From Streptomyces canus (lineage in GTDB: Bacteria > Actinomycetota > Actinomycetes > Streptomycetales > Streptomycetaceae), in assembly GCF_001514145.1 (NCBI RefSeq), contig NZ_KQ948671.1:206417-270416 (forward strand): a DNA stretch of 64,000 bases, written 5' to 3'. Shown in pieces: positions 36,043-48,798 of this stretch (position 1 is its first letter; each line of letters begins with the position of its first letter). The notes under the pieces are model-generated. The model searched no databases and was not told where the DNA came from. It saw only the letters and a list, made by a program, of their open reading frames with translations. The translations under genes and the position numbers were made by a program.

Positions 36043-39000
36043 TTATGAATGCTGCCGCAGCAGCGTCCGCATGGTGCGCATCGCCACCGACAGGTTGGCC
36101 AGGTCGAACGAGTCCGAGCCCTGGATCTCGTCCAGGGTGGTGCGCGCCCGGCTCAGGATCGGGGCGTTCTTCTCCTCCCAGGCCTTGAAGCGCTGCTCGG
36201 GGGTCGAGGTGCCGTTCCCTACGGCCAGGACGTCCGCGGTGAGCGCCGAGTGGGCCGCGTAGAGGTCCTCACGGATGGAGGCGCGGGCCATGGACTGCCA
36301 GCGGTCGGCGCGGGGCAGCTCGATGATGCGGTCCATGAGCTGGGTGATGTGGAGGCGATCGGCGAGGTCGTAGTACACCTCGGCGACGTCCATCGGGTCG
36401 CGGCCCATACGGTCGGCCACCGAGACGATGTCCAGCGTCGGGAAGGCGGAGGAGAACCCGGCCACGCGCGTGGCGAGTTCGTCCGGGACGCCGGCGCCCG
36501 TCAGCTCGTCGTAGATCTTCTGGTACCACTCCAGGTCGGCGCCCCGCAGCAGCTTCGGCAGCTGCGCCCACACCTGTTCGACGCGGTCACCGAAGAACTC
36601 GACGGTCTCGGCGAGCTGGAGCGGCTGCGGCCGGTTGTTGAGCAGCCAGCGCGTGCCGCGCTCGACCAGTCGGCGCGAGTGCAGCCGGATCCGGGTCTGT
36701 ACGGCGGCCTCGACCTGGTTGTCGAGAGCCTCGACCCCGTCCCACACCACGCCGGAGCGGAAGATCGCGCGGGCCACGGTCTGCGCCCGGACGATCTCCT
36801 CGAGCGACGCGCCGGTCTCCTCGCGCAGGCGGTGCAGGTAGGTCGTACCACCGGTGTTGACCGTGTCGTTGACCAGGACGGTCGTGGTGATCTCGCGGTG
36901 CAGCGGGTGGTTGTCGATGTGCTCGGGGAACTTCTCACGCAGCGCGGCCGGGAAGTACGTGTGCAGCAGGCCGTGCAGATAGGGGTCGTCCGGCAGCGAG
37001 GTGTGCAGCAGCTCCTCGGCGACCGTGATCTTCGTGTACGCCAGCAGGACGGCCGTTTCCGGGCTGGTCAGGCCCTGTGCGGCGCCGAGGCGTTCGCGGA
37101 TCTGGCGGTCGGTGGGCAGGAACTCCAGGGCCCGGTCGAGGTGGCCCTCGCGCACCAGGTGGCGCATGAAGCGCTGCTGGGCGTGGAGCATGTCCTTGGA
37201 CTGGGCGAGCGCGTTGGCGATGGCGGTGTTCTGCGCGTAGTTGTTGCGCAGGACCAGGCGGCCGACCTCGTCGGTCATCTCGGCGAGCAGCTTGTTGCGC
37301 TGCTTGACCGTCATGTCGCCCTCGGTGACCAGACCGTTGAGCAGGATCTTGATGTTCACCTCGTGGTCGGAGGTGTCCACGCCGGCGCTGTTGTCGATGG
37401 CGTCGGTGTTGATCTTTCCGCCGTGCAGCGCGAACTCGATCCGGCCGAGCTGGGTCAGGCCCAGGTTTCCGCCCTCGCCGACGACCCGCACCCGCAGGTC
37501 GGCGCCGTCGACCCGGATCGGGTCGTTGGCCTTGTCGCCGACGTCCGCGTGGGTCTCGGTGGAGGCCTTCACGTAGGTGCCGATGCCGCCGTTCCACAGC
37601 AGGTCCACCGGTGCCTTGAGGATCGCCTTCATCAGGTCGGCCGGGGTCATCTTGGTGACCTTGTCCTCGATGCCGAGGGCCTCGCGGATGTGGGCGTTGA
37701 CCTGGATGGCCTTGGCGGTCCGGGGGAAGATGCCGCCGCCCGCCGAGATCAGCTCGGTGTTGTAGTCGGCCCAGCTGGAGCGCGGGAGCTCGAAGACACG
37801 GCGGCGCTCGGCGTAGGAGGTGGCCGCGTCGGGCTTCGGGTCGATGAAGATGTGCCGGTGGTCGAAGGCGGCGACCAGGCGGATGTGCTCGGAGAGCAGC
37901 ATGCCGTTGCCGAACACGTCACCGGACATGTCGCCGATGCCGACGACGGTGAAGTCCTCGGACTGGGTGTCGAGGGCCAGTTCGCGGAAGTGCCGCTTGA
38001 CGGACTCCCACGCACCGCGGGCGGTGATGCCCATGCCCTTGTGGTCGTAGCCGGCCGAGCCGCCGGAGGCGAAGGCGTCGCCGAGCCAGAAGTTGTACTT
38101 CTCGGCCACCCCGTTGGCGATGTCCGAGAAGGTCGCGGTGCCCTTGTCGGCGGCGACGACCAGGTAGGTGTCGTCCTCGTCGTGCCGTACGACGTCGGCG
38201 GGCGGGACGACTTCACCGGCCACCATGTTGTCGGTGATGTCGAGCAGCGCCGAGATGAACGTCTTGTAGCTGGCGATGCCCTCGGCCAGCCACGCGTCAC
38301 GGTCGACGACCGGGTCGGGCAGTTGCTTGGCGACGAAGCCGCCCTTGGCGCCGACCGGCACGATGACGGTGTTCTTCACCATCTGCGCCTTGACGAGGCC
38401 GAGGATCTCGGTGCGGAAGTCCTCACGCCGGTCGGACCAGCGCAGACCTCCGCGCGCGACCTTGCCGAAGCGCAGGTGCACGCCTTCGACGCGCGGCGAG
38501 TAGACCCAGATCTCGAACGCCGGGCGCGGGGCCGGGAGGTCGGGGATGGCCTGCGGGTCGAACTTCATGGAGACGTAGTCGTGCGGCTTGCCGCCCGCGG
38601 CCTCCTGGAAGAAGTTGGTGCGCAGGGTCGCCTTGATGACGGTCAGGAAGGAGCGGAGAATCCTGTCCTCGTCCAGCGAAGCCACCTGGTCGAGGGCCGC
38701 GTCGAGCTCCTCCAGGAGGGCGTCCACGAGTTCGTGCCCCGCGCGCTGGCGGTCCGGCGACATCCTTGCCTCGAACAGGGAGACGAGCAGCCGGGTGGTG
38801 TGAACGTTGTGGCGGAGGGTGTCCTCCATGTAGTCCTGGCTGAACGTCGAGCCCGCCTGGCGCAGGTACTTGGCGTACGCCCGCAGCACCATCGCCTGGC
38901 GCCAGCCCAGGCCGGCACTCAGCACCAGGGCGTTGAAGCCGTCGTTCTCCGCCTTGCCGGTCCAGGTGGCGGCGAAGGCCTCCTGGAAGCGCTCGCGGCC

Positions 39001-40992
39001 GTCGTCACCGAGGTAGTCGCCGCCGCCGTTCTGCGACTTGGGCATGCGCAGGCCGAAGTCGTAGATCCAGGCGTTACTGCGGTCCGAGCAGCGCAGTTCG
39101 TAGGGCCGCTCGTCCGTCACCTCGACGCCGAGCCGGCTGAGGACCGGCAGCACCGCGGACAGGGAGATGGCGTCGCCCTTGCGGTAGATCTTGAAGCGGC
39201 GCTCCTCGGGAGCGGCGCCCACCGGCTCGTAGAGGCTGAGCGCGAAGTCGTTCTCCTCGCCCAGCCGTTCGAGGTGGACGAGGTCGGCGACCGCGGAGCG
39301 CGGGGTGTGGTCGGCCTTGTAGCCCTCGGGGAAGGCGTTGCCGTAGCGGCGCGACAGCTCGGCGGCGCGCTCCTCGCCGAGTTCGGCGTTGAGCGCCTCG
39401 TTCCAGCCGTCGACCCAGGAGCGGGCGGCCTCGACCAGGCGGGCCTCGATGCGCTCCTTGTCGCTGTCGCTGAGCTGCTGCAGCTCGGTGCCCTGCGGAA
39501 CGCGGACCACGAAGTGCAGCCGGGACAGAATCGACTCGGTGTTCCAGGCCGTGAAGTCGACGCTGATGCCGCCGAGTTCCTCCTTCAGGATGTCGATGAT
39601 CCTGAGGCGGACGCCGGTGGTGTAGCGGTCACGGGGGAGGTAGACCAGGGCCGAGTAGTAGCGGCCGTACTCGTCCTGGCGCAGGTAGAGGCGCAGCCGC
39701 CGCCGCTCCTGGAGGTACAGGACGGAGGTGGCGATGGACTCCAGCTCGTCGGCGGGGGTCTGGAAGAGCTCGTCGCGCGGGTAGGTCTCCAGGATCTGGA
39801 GCAGGTCCCGGCCGTCGTGGCTGTTGGGCGAGAAACCGGCCCTTTCGAGCACCTCGTCCACCTTGCGCCGAATGACCGGAACCCGGCGCACCGATTCGGT
39901 GTAGGCGGCGGAGGAGAACAGTCCGAGGAAACGGCGCTCACCGATGACGTTGCCGTCCGCGTCGAACTTCTTGACACCGATGTAGTCGAGATACGACGGC
40001 CTGTGCACCGTCGCCCGGCTGTTGGCCTTGGTCAGCACGAGCAGCTTGTGCTCGCGGGCCTTCGCGCGGGCGTCGGCGGGCAGCCGCTCGAAGGACGGGC
40101 TGACCGGGTGGCCCTCCTCGCCGGCGTGGTGCGGGTCGGAGCGCAGGATGCCGAGGCCGGTGCCGGGGACTGCCGCGAGGGAGTCGTCCGACCTGAGCTG
40201 GTACTCCCGGTAGCCGAGGAAGGTGAAGTGGTTGGCGGCCAGCCAGCGCAGCAGCTCGCGGGCCTCGTCGATCTCCATGTCGCGCAGATCGGTGGCGACG
40301 GGCTCGGCGGGCAGTTCGTCGGCCATGCGCAGCGCCGCGTCCCGCATCTTCTCCCAGTCCTCGACGGACTCCCGAACGTCGGACAGGACGCGCAGCAGGT
40401 CGGCGGTGATCTGCTTCAGGTCGCCGCGGTCGGTCTCGCGGTCGATCTCGACGTGGATCCAGGACTCGGTGTGCGCGTCGTGCGGCAGATCGCCGACGGG
40501 CGGGACGGTGAGGACCTCGATGAGCTTGCCGGTGAGGTCACGGCGGACGACGACCTGGGGGTGGATGACGACATGGATGCCGCGCCTCTGCCGGGTCAGC
40601 TCATTGGTGACGGAGTCGACGAGGAAGGGCATGTCGTCGGTGACGACCTCGACGACCGTGTGGGTGCACGTCCATCCGTTCTCCTCCACCGTGGGGGTGT
40701 GCACCCGCACGTTGGCCGTGCCCTGCGGGCGCGTCTCGCCCAGCCGGAAGTGGGAGAGAGCGGCTCCGTAGATGTCGACCGGGTCGCGGCCGGTGAGGTC
40801 TTCCGGGGCCGTGTGCAGGTAGTAGCGCTGGAGGAACGCGAGGACGGTCTCGCTGTCCGGGGTGTCCGGGGTGCGGGGGGTGTCCTCGTCCGTCGTCCCA
40901 GTCGGTAGGTGCCCCCCGGCCGGGCTGTTCTCAGCTACCCGTGCGGCCCTCTCGAGCAGCTCGGCCTTGGCTTCGTCCAGCTTGGTCTGCAT
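36043..40992 (-). CDS. NAD-specific glutamate dehydrogenase, 180-kDa type
   Basis: A 1649-residue enzyme of the large GDH class first described in Streptomyces clavuligerus. It oxidises glutamate to 2-oxoglutarate and ammonia with NAD. Long N-terminal regulatory ACT-like regions precede a central catalytic domain (about 700-1200) with ARGGLRWSDRREDFRTEILGLVKAQMVKN and VPVGAKGGFV. Later comes the NAD-binding part (VGIGDMSGDVFGNGML, LLWNGGIGTYVK). The C-terminal helical region is also characteristic (QTRIRLHSRRLVERGTRW). It is a single-gene unit ending at the shared hairpin. The start at 40992 (MQTKLDEAKAELLERAA) is the usual one. Confidence 0.95.
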   Translation of the reverse strand: MQTKLDEAKAELLERAARVAENSPAGGHLPTGTTDEDTPRTPDTPDSETVLAFLQRYYLHTAPEDLTGRDPVDIYGAALSHFRLGETRPQGTANVRVHTPTVEENGWTCTHTVVEVVTDDMPFLVDSVTNELTRQRRGIHVVIHPQVVVRRDLTGKLIEVLTVPPVGDLPHDAHTESWIHVEIDRETDRGDLKQITADLLRVLSDVRESVEDWEKMRDAALRMADELPAEPVATDLRDMEIDEARELLRWLAANHFTFLGYREYQLRSDDSLAAVPGTGLGILRSDPHHAGEEGHPVSPSFERLPADARAKAREHKLLVLTKANSRATVHRPSYLDYIGVKKFDADGNVIGERRFLGLFSSAAYTESVRRVPVIRRKVDEVLERAGFSPNSHDGRDLLQILETYPRDELFQTPADELESIATSVLYLQERRRLRLYLRQDEYGRYYSALVYLPRDRYTTGVRLRIIDILKEELGGISVDFTAWNTESILSRLHFVVRVPQGTELQQLSDSDKERIEARLVEAARSWVDGWNEALNAELGEERAAELSRRYGNAFPEGYKADHTPRSAVADLVHLERLGEENDFALSLYEPVGAAPEERRFKIYRKGDAISLSAVLPVLSRLGVEVTDERPYELRCSDRSNAWIYDFGLRMPKSQNGGGDYLGDDGRERFQEAFAATWTGKAENDGFNALVLSAGLGWRQAMVLRAYAKYLRQAGSTFSQDYMEDTLRHNVHTTRLLVSLFEARMSPDRQRAGHELVDALLEELDAALDQVASLDEDRILRSFLTVIKATLRTNFFQEAAGGKPHDYVSMKFDPQAIPDLPAPRPAFEIWVYSPRVEGVHLRFGKVARGGLRWSDRREDFRTEILGLVKAQMVKNTVIVPVGAKGGFVAKQLPDPVVDRDAWLAEGIASYKTFISALLDITDNMVAGEVVPPADVVRHDEDDTYLVVAADKGTATFSDIANGVAEKYNFWLGDAFASGGSAGYDHKGMGITARGAWESVKRHFRELALDTQSEDFTVVGIGDMSGDVFGNGMLLSEHIRLVAAFDHRHIFIDPKPDAATSYAERRRVFELPRSSWADYNTELISAGGGIFPRTAKAIQVNAHIREALGIEDKVTKMTPADLMKAILKAPVDLLWNGGIGTYVKASTETHADVGDKANDPIRVDGADLRVRVVGEGGNLGLTQLGRIEFALHGGKINTDAIDNSAGVDTSDHEVNIKILLNGLVTEGDMTVKQRNKLLAEMTDEVGRLVLRNNYAQNTAIANALAQSKDMLHAQQRFMRHLVREGHLDRALEFLPTDRQIRERLGAAQGLTSPETAVLLAYTKITVAEELLHTSLPDDPYLHGLLHTYFPAALREKFPEHIDNHPLHREITTTVLVNDTVNTGGTTYLHRLREETGASLEEIVRAQTVARAIFRSGVVWDGVEALDNQVEAAVQTRIRLHSRRLVERGTRWLLNNRPQPLQLAETVEFFGDRVEQVWAQLPKLLRGADLEWYQKIYDELTGAGVPDELATRVAGFSSAFPTLDIVSVADRMGRDPMDVAEVYYDLADRLHITQLMDRIIELPRADRWQSMARASIREDLYAAHSALTADVLAVGNGTSTPEQRFKAWEEKNAPILSRARTTLDEIQGSDSFDLANLSVAMRTMRTLLRQHS

Positions 40993-41463
40993 TGTCCTCT
41001 GACTCCTGTCGCGCGCCGTTGCGTGACGTAGAAGGAAGTGCGGTTTCTTCCCCTGCGGCTCGACGCCACGGCCCGGGGTCTCCGGTCTGCTCCGACGCTA
41101 TGCCGCAGGGTGAGATGAGCGGGGGTATATCAGCCATTCTCGACACGCCCGCCAGGTGTGACGCTGCTCTCTGCCGCGCCGGTGACGAGGGTGTACTCGG
41201 CGTCATGAGGGCCCCTACGGCCCCGTCCCGCCCGCGAGGACCAGCGACCGCCGCCCGGCCACGGAGGTGTTCCGTGCGCACCGGGCGCAGGGCGGGGGCC
41301 ACAGCGCCCCCGCGAACTATCGCGCTGATCACGCCACCCAGGCTATCGCTCCTTACAGGGGCGCCGTCATGAGCCGTATGTGTACAAAACCGGGGGTGGA
41401 ACTTTGACACTCTGCACAGTGCCCACGTCGTCTCCAGGCCATGACCTTCTTCGACAGGAGCCG
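40993..41463. other. Intergenic region upstream of gdh
   Basis: About 470 bp between the start of gdh and the stop of the HAD gene, both on the minus strand. It must hold the gdh promoter. I see no convincing gene, RNA or strong hairpin in it; a plus-strand open frame here (40941-41372) has no coding character. Confidence 0.5.
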
Positions 41464-42129
41464 TCACGCCGCTATGCGCTCGGCCTCCGCAACCGCCTCC
41501 GCCAGGGTGTCCACCACCGGCACCCCCGCCACCTCGAGACTGGCCCGGCTGTGCGACCCCCCGGTGTAGAGCACGGCTCGCGCCCCGACCCGCATCGCCG
41601 CCACCGCGTCGTCCGCGGCGTCCCCGATCACCACGGTCCGGGCCGCCTCGACCCCCACCAGTGCGGTGAGATGCCGCTCCATGTGCTCCGCCTTGCTCCC
41701 CCCGGACGGCCCGGTCCGCCCGTCCACCCGCAGGAAGTGCGCCTCGATCCCGAACCCGCGCACCAGCGGCAGCAGCTCGTCGTGCACGTACATGCTGAGG
41801 ATCGACTGGCTGTGCCCGGCCGACCGCCATCCCGCGAGCAGCTCCACCGCCCCTTCGGTGAGGCCGCACCCGACCCGGTGCTCGGTGTAGTACCGATGGA
41901 AGGTCTCGTCCATGACCTCCCACTCCGCGTCGGTGGGCAGCCGGCCGAGCAGCCGCTCGTAGAACTTCGGCACCGGCACGCAGTACAGCGCCCGGTACTG
42001 CTCCATCGTGATCGGCGCGAGCCCCAGCTCGCCGAATGCCGCGTTCGTCGCCCCGATGATCGCGTCGTTGTCGTGGAACAGCGTGCCGTTCCAGTCCCAG
42101 ACGATGTGCGCCCCTGTCAGCTTCCCCAT
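41464..42129 (-). CDS. HAD-superfamily hydrolase
   Basis: A 221-residue haloacid dehalogenase-fold protein, phosphoglycolate phosphatase-like (cap class I). Motif I is VWDWNGTLFHD, motif II has SILSMYV, and motif III/IV is VVIGDAADDAVAAMRVGARAV. The second acidic residue of the usual DxD motif is Asn (DWN), a variant seen in some HAD members, so the general acid differs from classic phosphatases. ATG at 42129 gives MGKLTGAHIVWDWNG. The substrate is unknown. The next minus-strand gene upstream (42218-42733) is separated by about 90 bp. Confidence 0.85.
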   Translation of the reverse strand: MGKLTGAHIVWDWNGTLFHDNDAIIGATNAAFGELGLAPITMEQYRALYCVPVPKFYERLLGRLPTDAEWEVMDETFHRYYTEHRVGCGLTEGAVELLAGWRSAGHSQSILSMYVHDELLPLVRGFGIEAHFLRVDGRTGPSGGSKAEHMERHLTALVGVEAARTVVIGDAADDAVAAMRVGARAVLYTGGSHSRASLEVAGVPVVDTLAEAVAEAERIAA

Positions 42130-42217
42130 GCCAAAAACGTACCCGCCCCCACTGACAATCAAGAGACGAGCAGGTCAAAGTGGGTAAAACGGCGACCCGG
42201 CAGGACGGATCAGGGGC

Positions 42218-42733
42218 TCAGCCGCCCAGTCCCACCAGATTCGGGATCTCCTGCGTCGCGTACCAGAGCAGCTCGTGGTCCTCGGCCCCGTCCACGACGA
42301 ACTGCGCGTCGTCGTCCCCGGCGTCGGCCGCCTCCAGCGCGTCCGCGGCGGCGGTGACGTCCTCCTCCGCGTCGTCCGAGTCGACGTGCACCGCGGCCGC
42401 CTTGGCCAGCCTCACCGTCCCGGTCACCCGCACCTCACCGAGCGCCGAGGGATCCAGCGCCCGGTCGGGATCGGCGACCGCCGCCCCGTCGGCCACGTCG
42501 ACGGCCACCACGACCCGGCGCCGCGCGGCCCCGGCGTCCGCCGCGAGCAGCCGTAGCGAGGCCAGTGCGGCCCGGTTGAGCGCCGCGTACTCCAGTTCCT
42601 CGATGTCGTCGGAGAGGTACCACTCACGCAGGGCGGGCGTGACGGCGTAGGCGAGGAGCGGTCCGGCCCCCAGCTCACCCGTCTTGTACGCCTCGGCGAG
42701 ACCGGAGAGGGTCAGGGGGACGTAGACGCGCAT
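42218..42733 (-). CDS. Conserved actinobacterial protein (DUF6912-like)
   Basis: A 171-residue acidic protein starting MRVYVPLTLSGLAEAYKTGEL and containing ALREWYLSDDIEELEYAAL. This is a conserved streptomycete family that I believe is DUF6912; the function is unknown. It has no signal peptide or membrane segment. The C-terminal part is strongly acidic (HVDSDDAEEDV, DAGDDDAQFVVDGAED). It sits near the Rv3235-like gene and secA in a region of conserved actinobacterial order. The ATG start matches the conserved N-terminus. Confidence 0.75.
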   Translation of the reverse strand: MRVYVPLTLSGLAEAYKTGELGAGPLLAYAVTPALREWYLSDDIEELEYAALNRAALASLRLLAADAGAARRRVVVAVDVADGAAVADPDRALDPSALGEVRVTGTVRLAKAAAVHVDSDDAEEDVTAAADALEAADAGDDDAQFVVDGAEDHELLWYATQEIPNLVGLGG

Positions 42734-42904
42734 GGCTGGCCGCTTTCGTGGTCGGAGAACGTGATCGGAAGGGCTCCGCGAAGGCCTTCAGGATACGTGC
42801 GGGCGTCCCCTTTCGAGTCCCTGCCCACCCCTCGGCGGGCGTCCACCCCGGTCCCGGAATTCACTCGCCCCGCCCCCGGCGTCACGGGGTTCAGCCCTCT
42901 CCGA

Positions 42905-42920
42905 TCACCCTGATAGGTGA
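42905..42920. promoter_or_regulatory. Short inverted repeat upstream of the Rv3235-like gene
   Basis: TCACC-CTGATA-GGTGA is a 5-bp inverted repeat within the 306-bp gap (42734-43039) between two divergent genes. A weak GGGGAT ribosome-binding site precedes the downstream ATG. The rest of the gap shows no clear element. Confidence 0.3.
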
Positions 42921-43039
42921 ACATTCCGGCGCCCCGACGCGGCCGGTCGCTTCCTTGCCGCCGTGGTCCACGGCCCCGTACAAGATCCCCAACGAAAGTT
43001 ACCGCCCGGTACTTCCCGGGCTCGCAGAACGGGGATCCC

Positions 43040-43729
43040 ATGAACAAGGTCATGACCAGGGCTCAGCACCACCCCGGCATCCGCCCGCCGGCTCGCCGCG
43101 ACTCCCGCCGCCCGGGCGGCACGCCACCCCGCGCGCCCGGCGGCAGCGCGCCGCGCACGGCCCCGGGCGACGGCCGCCCGCCGGGCTCCCCCGGCAGCGG
43201 CTCCCGCGCCCGTACGCGCCCCGCGGACACCCGCCCGCAAGGCATCCCGGGTCCGAACGACACGACCACCACGGCCGGCTCTACGTCCTCCGCCCGCGTC
43301 GCGGCAGCCTTCGCCGACGGTCGCCCCGCAGCCCCCGCAACCGCCCCCGTCGTCCCGCCCCAGACCCCGCGCCGCCCGCTGGTCCCCCAGCCCCGCCCCA
43401 CCGACCTCTTCGCAGATCTCCTCCTCGCCGTCCTCAGCGGTCAGCGCCCCGTCCACTCGATGCTCCGGCACACCGCGGGCCGCGCCTACGACGATCTGGC
43501 CCGGCTCGCCGAACGCGGTCCTCTGCGTACCCGCGGCACCCGCCCGGTCGTCCGGGACATCGGCTACTACGTCCCCCGGCCGGGCGCCGTGGAGGCGTTC
43601 GCCCGGATCGGTGCCGGCGACCAGTTGCGTGCCATGGCCTTCCGCCTGGAACAGGGTCAGGACCTCCGCTGGCGCTGCACGGCGGTCGAACTGGGCGGCT
43701 CCCGGGCTCCTCGTCCGGACGACGACTGA
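43040..43729 (+). CDS. Rv3235-family protein
   Basis: A 229-residue protein with a Pro/Gly/Arg-rich, probably disordered N-terminal half and a conserved C-terminal domain of about 100 residues (LFADLLLAVLSGQRPVHSMLRHT, GYYVPRPGAVEAFARI, LRAMAFRLEQGQDLRWRCTAVELG). This resembles the mycobacterial Rv3235 family, found near secA in actinobacteria; the function is unknown. Start ATG 43040 has GGGGATCC just upstream. It converges with secA across a strong hairpin. Confidence 0.75.
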   Translation: MNKVMTRAQHHPGIRPPARRDSRRPGGTPPRAPGGSAPRTAPGDGRPPGSPGSGSRARTRPADTRPQGIPGPNDTTTTAGSTSSARVAAAFADGRPAAPATAPVVPPQTPRRPLVPQPRPTDLFADLLLAVLSGQRPVHSMLRHTAGRAYDDLARLAERGPLRTRGTRPVVRDIGYYVPRPGAVEAFARIGAGDQLRAMAFRLEQGQDLRWRCTAVELGGSRAPRPDDD

Positions 43730-43764
43730 CAGGCCCGGAGAAGCCCGCCGGTCTGTCACACGCC

Positions 43765-43798
43765 GAAGGGCCGGCCACCCCGAGGTGACCGGCCCTTC
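43765..43798. terminator. Hairpin between Rv3235-like gene and secA
   Basis: Arms GAAGGGCCGGCCACC and GGTGACCGGCCCTTC form a 15-bp stem with one mismatch and a 4-nt loop, between two converging genes. It probably terminates both. Confidence 0.75.
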
Positions 43799-43866
43799 CC
43801 GTGCCACGGCGCCGCAGCCACCGTCACATCGATCCGCTACGGCGCCCATCGCACCGTAGGCAGTAC

Positions 43867-46707
<2,841 letters not shown>

Positions 46708-46978
46708 GGGGGTTGGTCTCCTTGCCGGTCGGGCCTGGGACGGTCGGTTTCCATTTGACTTACTGAGCAACGGCCATCGTATGCGAGGACCCCGCCGCGC
46801 CGGGAGGCCTGCCGGGTACGCCGACTGTCAGCTCCTTCAAATCTGTTTCAAAGGGAACAACGGACGGGGAACACCGATGGTGCCGCGCCCCGCCCACGAA
46901 TTGCGTGAATTGTGATCGCGCGCTCACTCACAGCTAAACCGATGGCGTCTTCACCGAACACCTGAGCAGAATCAGCTG

Positions 46979-47551
46979 ATGGAACCCGTCACGCTGACCA
47001 CGGCCCGTCTCCTGCTGCGCACGCCCGCCCCGCGGGACACCGAGAGCGTCCTCGCGGCCGTGCAGGATCCCGACATCCTGCGCTGGACCACGATCCCCTC
47101 GCCGTACCTGCCCGAGCACGCCCAGGGTTTCACGGAGCAGCTGGTCCCGGAAGGCTGGGCGAACGGCACGATGTTCACCTGGGGCCTCTTCCTTCCCGAA
47201 GGAGAGGAGCTGGTGGGCATGCTCAGCCTCACCAAGCGCTCCGCGGGCACGGCCGAGATCGGTTACTGGAGCACCAAGGAACAGCGCGGCAACGGCTACG
47301 TCACCGAGGCCGTCGAGGCCGCCGCCCGCTGGGCCTTCGGCGAGTGGTCGATCGACCGCGTCGAATGGCGGGCGGAGGTCGGCAACCACGCCTCGCGCGC
47401 GGTGGCGGAGCGCGTCGGCTTCACCATCGAGGGCGTACTGCGTTCCTCGCTCGTCCACCAGGGCGTACGCCGGGACTGCTGGGTGGGCGCGTTGCTGCCC
47501 TCGGACCTGGGCCTGCCGTCGACGGCGCAGTATCTTCCCGCCTCTCAGTAG
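46979..47551 (+). CDS. GNAT-family N-acetyltransferase (RimJ/RimL type)
   Basis: A 190-residue acetyltransferase. It opens with LTTARLLLRTPAPRDTESVL, typical of the RimJ/RimL-like group that acetylates protein N-termini. The acetyl-CoA-binding motif A is EIGYWSTKEQRGNGYVTEAV, followed by VEWRAEVGNHASRAVAERVGF. The substrate is unknown. It is followed by the YcaQ-like gene 50 bp downstream on the same strand. The start at 46979 has no strong ribosome-binding site visible. Confidence 0.9.
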   Translation: MEPVTLTTARLLLRTPAPRDTESVLAAVQDPDILRWTTIPSPYLPEHAQGFTEQLVPEGWANGTMFTWGLFLPEGEELVGMLSLTKRSAGTAEIGYWSTKEQRGNGYVTEAVEAAARWAFGEWSIDRVEWRAEVGNHASRAVAERVGFTIEGVLRSSLVHQGVRRDCWVGALLPSDLGLPSTAQYLPASQ

Positions 47552-47601
47552 ATCCGCAGGTCATCTCGCATTGTCAGTGCCGGGCCCTATCGTTCGGATG
47601 C

Positions 47602-48786
47602 ATGACGACCCCGCCTCCCGCCACCGACCTCTCGGCCGACGAGGCCCGCCGCATCGTGCTGCGCGCCCAGGGCTTCCTCGGCACCCCCGACCGCCGGGCC
47701 GGAGTCCGCGGCGTCCTCCGTCACCTCGGGGCGGTCCAACTCGACACCATCTCGGTACTCGCCCGCTCCCACGAACTGATCCCGTACGCCCGACTCGGCG
47801 CGGTGGGCCGCAAGAAGGTGGAGAACGCCTACTGGACTGACCGGCACGCTTTTGAGTACTGGTCGCACGCGGCGTGCATCCTCCCCATCGAGGAATGGCC
47901 CCACTTCGCCTTCCGCCGCCGCGCCTACCGCAGCCGCCCGCACTGGAACCACCAGCTGCCGGACGGCACCTACGACCAGGTCATCAAGCAGCTCCGCACC
48001 GAAGGGCCCCTCACCGCCACGGAGTTGGGCGGCGCGAAGAAGACCAGCGAGTGGTGGGACTGGTCGGGCACCAAGGTCGCCGTCGAGCGCGCCCTGATGT
48101 ACGGCGAGGTGGTCTGCGTGGAGCGCCGTGGCTGGAAGCGTGTGTACGACCTCGCCGAGCGCGCCGTCCCCGCCGATCTGCTCCACGACGAGCTGGACGA
48201 CACCGAATGCCTGCGCCGCCTGGTCCGACTCGCGGGCCAGTCCCTGGGGGTCGGCACCCGCGCGGACATCGCCGACTACCACCGCCTCAAGGGCGAACAG
48301 GTCGACGCGGTGATCGCCGACTCCGGCCTGGTGCCGGTCACGGTCGAGGGCTGGGGCAAGCCTGCCTGGGCCGACCCCGCGGCCCTGGAGACACCCCCGC
48401 GCGGCCGCCACCGCACCACCCTGCTGTCCCCGTTCGACTCCCTGATCTGGGAACGCGCGCGCACGGAGCGGATCTTCGGCTTCACCCACCGACTGGAGGC
48501 CTACGTTCCCAAGCCCAAGCGGGTCTACGGCTATTTCGCGATGCCGGTGCTGGCCGGTGGCCGTCTCGTGGGTCGCGTGGACCCGGCTCGGGAGGGGAGC
48601 ACGCTGGTGGCCAGGCAGGTCACGCTGGACGGCCCGAAGGCGGTCCCGGCGGTGGCCCAGGCCCTGGTCGAGGCGGCAACCTGGGTGGACTGCACGGACA
48701 TCCGGGTCGAGCGGGTGGACGCGCCGGACCTGCGCGAGCCCCTCGCCAAGGAGGTCACCGGAGCGCTGACGACGGCCCTGCGCTGA
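47602..48786 (+). CDS. YcaQ-like winged-helix DNA glycosylase
   Basis: A 394-residue protein of the winged-helix-domain family that includes E. coli YcaQ and Streptomyces AlkZ, which unhook interstrand crosslinks and excise alkylated bases. Family traits are LSADEARRIVLRAQGF, LGAVQLDTISVLARSHELIPYARL, FEYWSHAACILPIEEWPHF and, later, LLSPFDSLIWERARTERIFGF. The family QxQ/QxD-type catalytic motif may correspond to VQLDTI. ATG 47602 gives MTTPPPATDLSADE. It probably repairs alkylation damage; the Tyr/Trp-rich middle fits the family's winged helices. Confidence 0.85.
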   Translation: MTTPPPATDLSADEARRIVLRAQGFLGTPDRRAGVRGVLRHLGAVQLDTISVLARSHELIPYARLGAVGRKKVENAYWTDRHAFEYWSHAACILPIEEWPHFAFRRRAYRSRPHWNHQLPDGTYDQVIKQLRTEGPLTATELGGAKKTSEWWDWSGTKVAVERALMYGEVVCVERRGWKRVYDLAERAVPADLLHDELDDTECLRRLVRLAGQSLGVGTRADIADYHRLKGEQVDAVIADSGLVPVTVEGWGKPAWADPAALETPPRGRHRTTLLSPFDSLIWERARTERIFGFTHRLEAYVPKPKRVYGYFAMPVLAGGRLVGRVDPAREGSTLVARQVTLDGPKAVPAVAQALVEAATWVDCTDIRVERVDAPDLREPLAKEVTGALTTALR

Positions 48787-48798
48787 CCGGGAGCCGAA

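Noticed and set aside
36049..40908. 1619-residue plus-strand open frame opposite gdh
   Set aside because: It is a shadow of the glutamate dehydrogenase gene; repetitive Val/Gly/Arg content and no family motifs.
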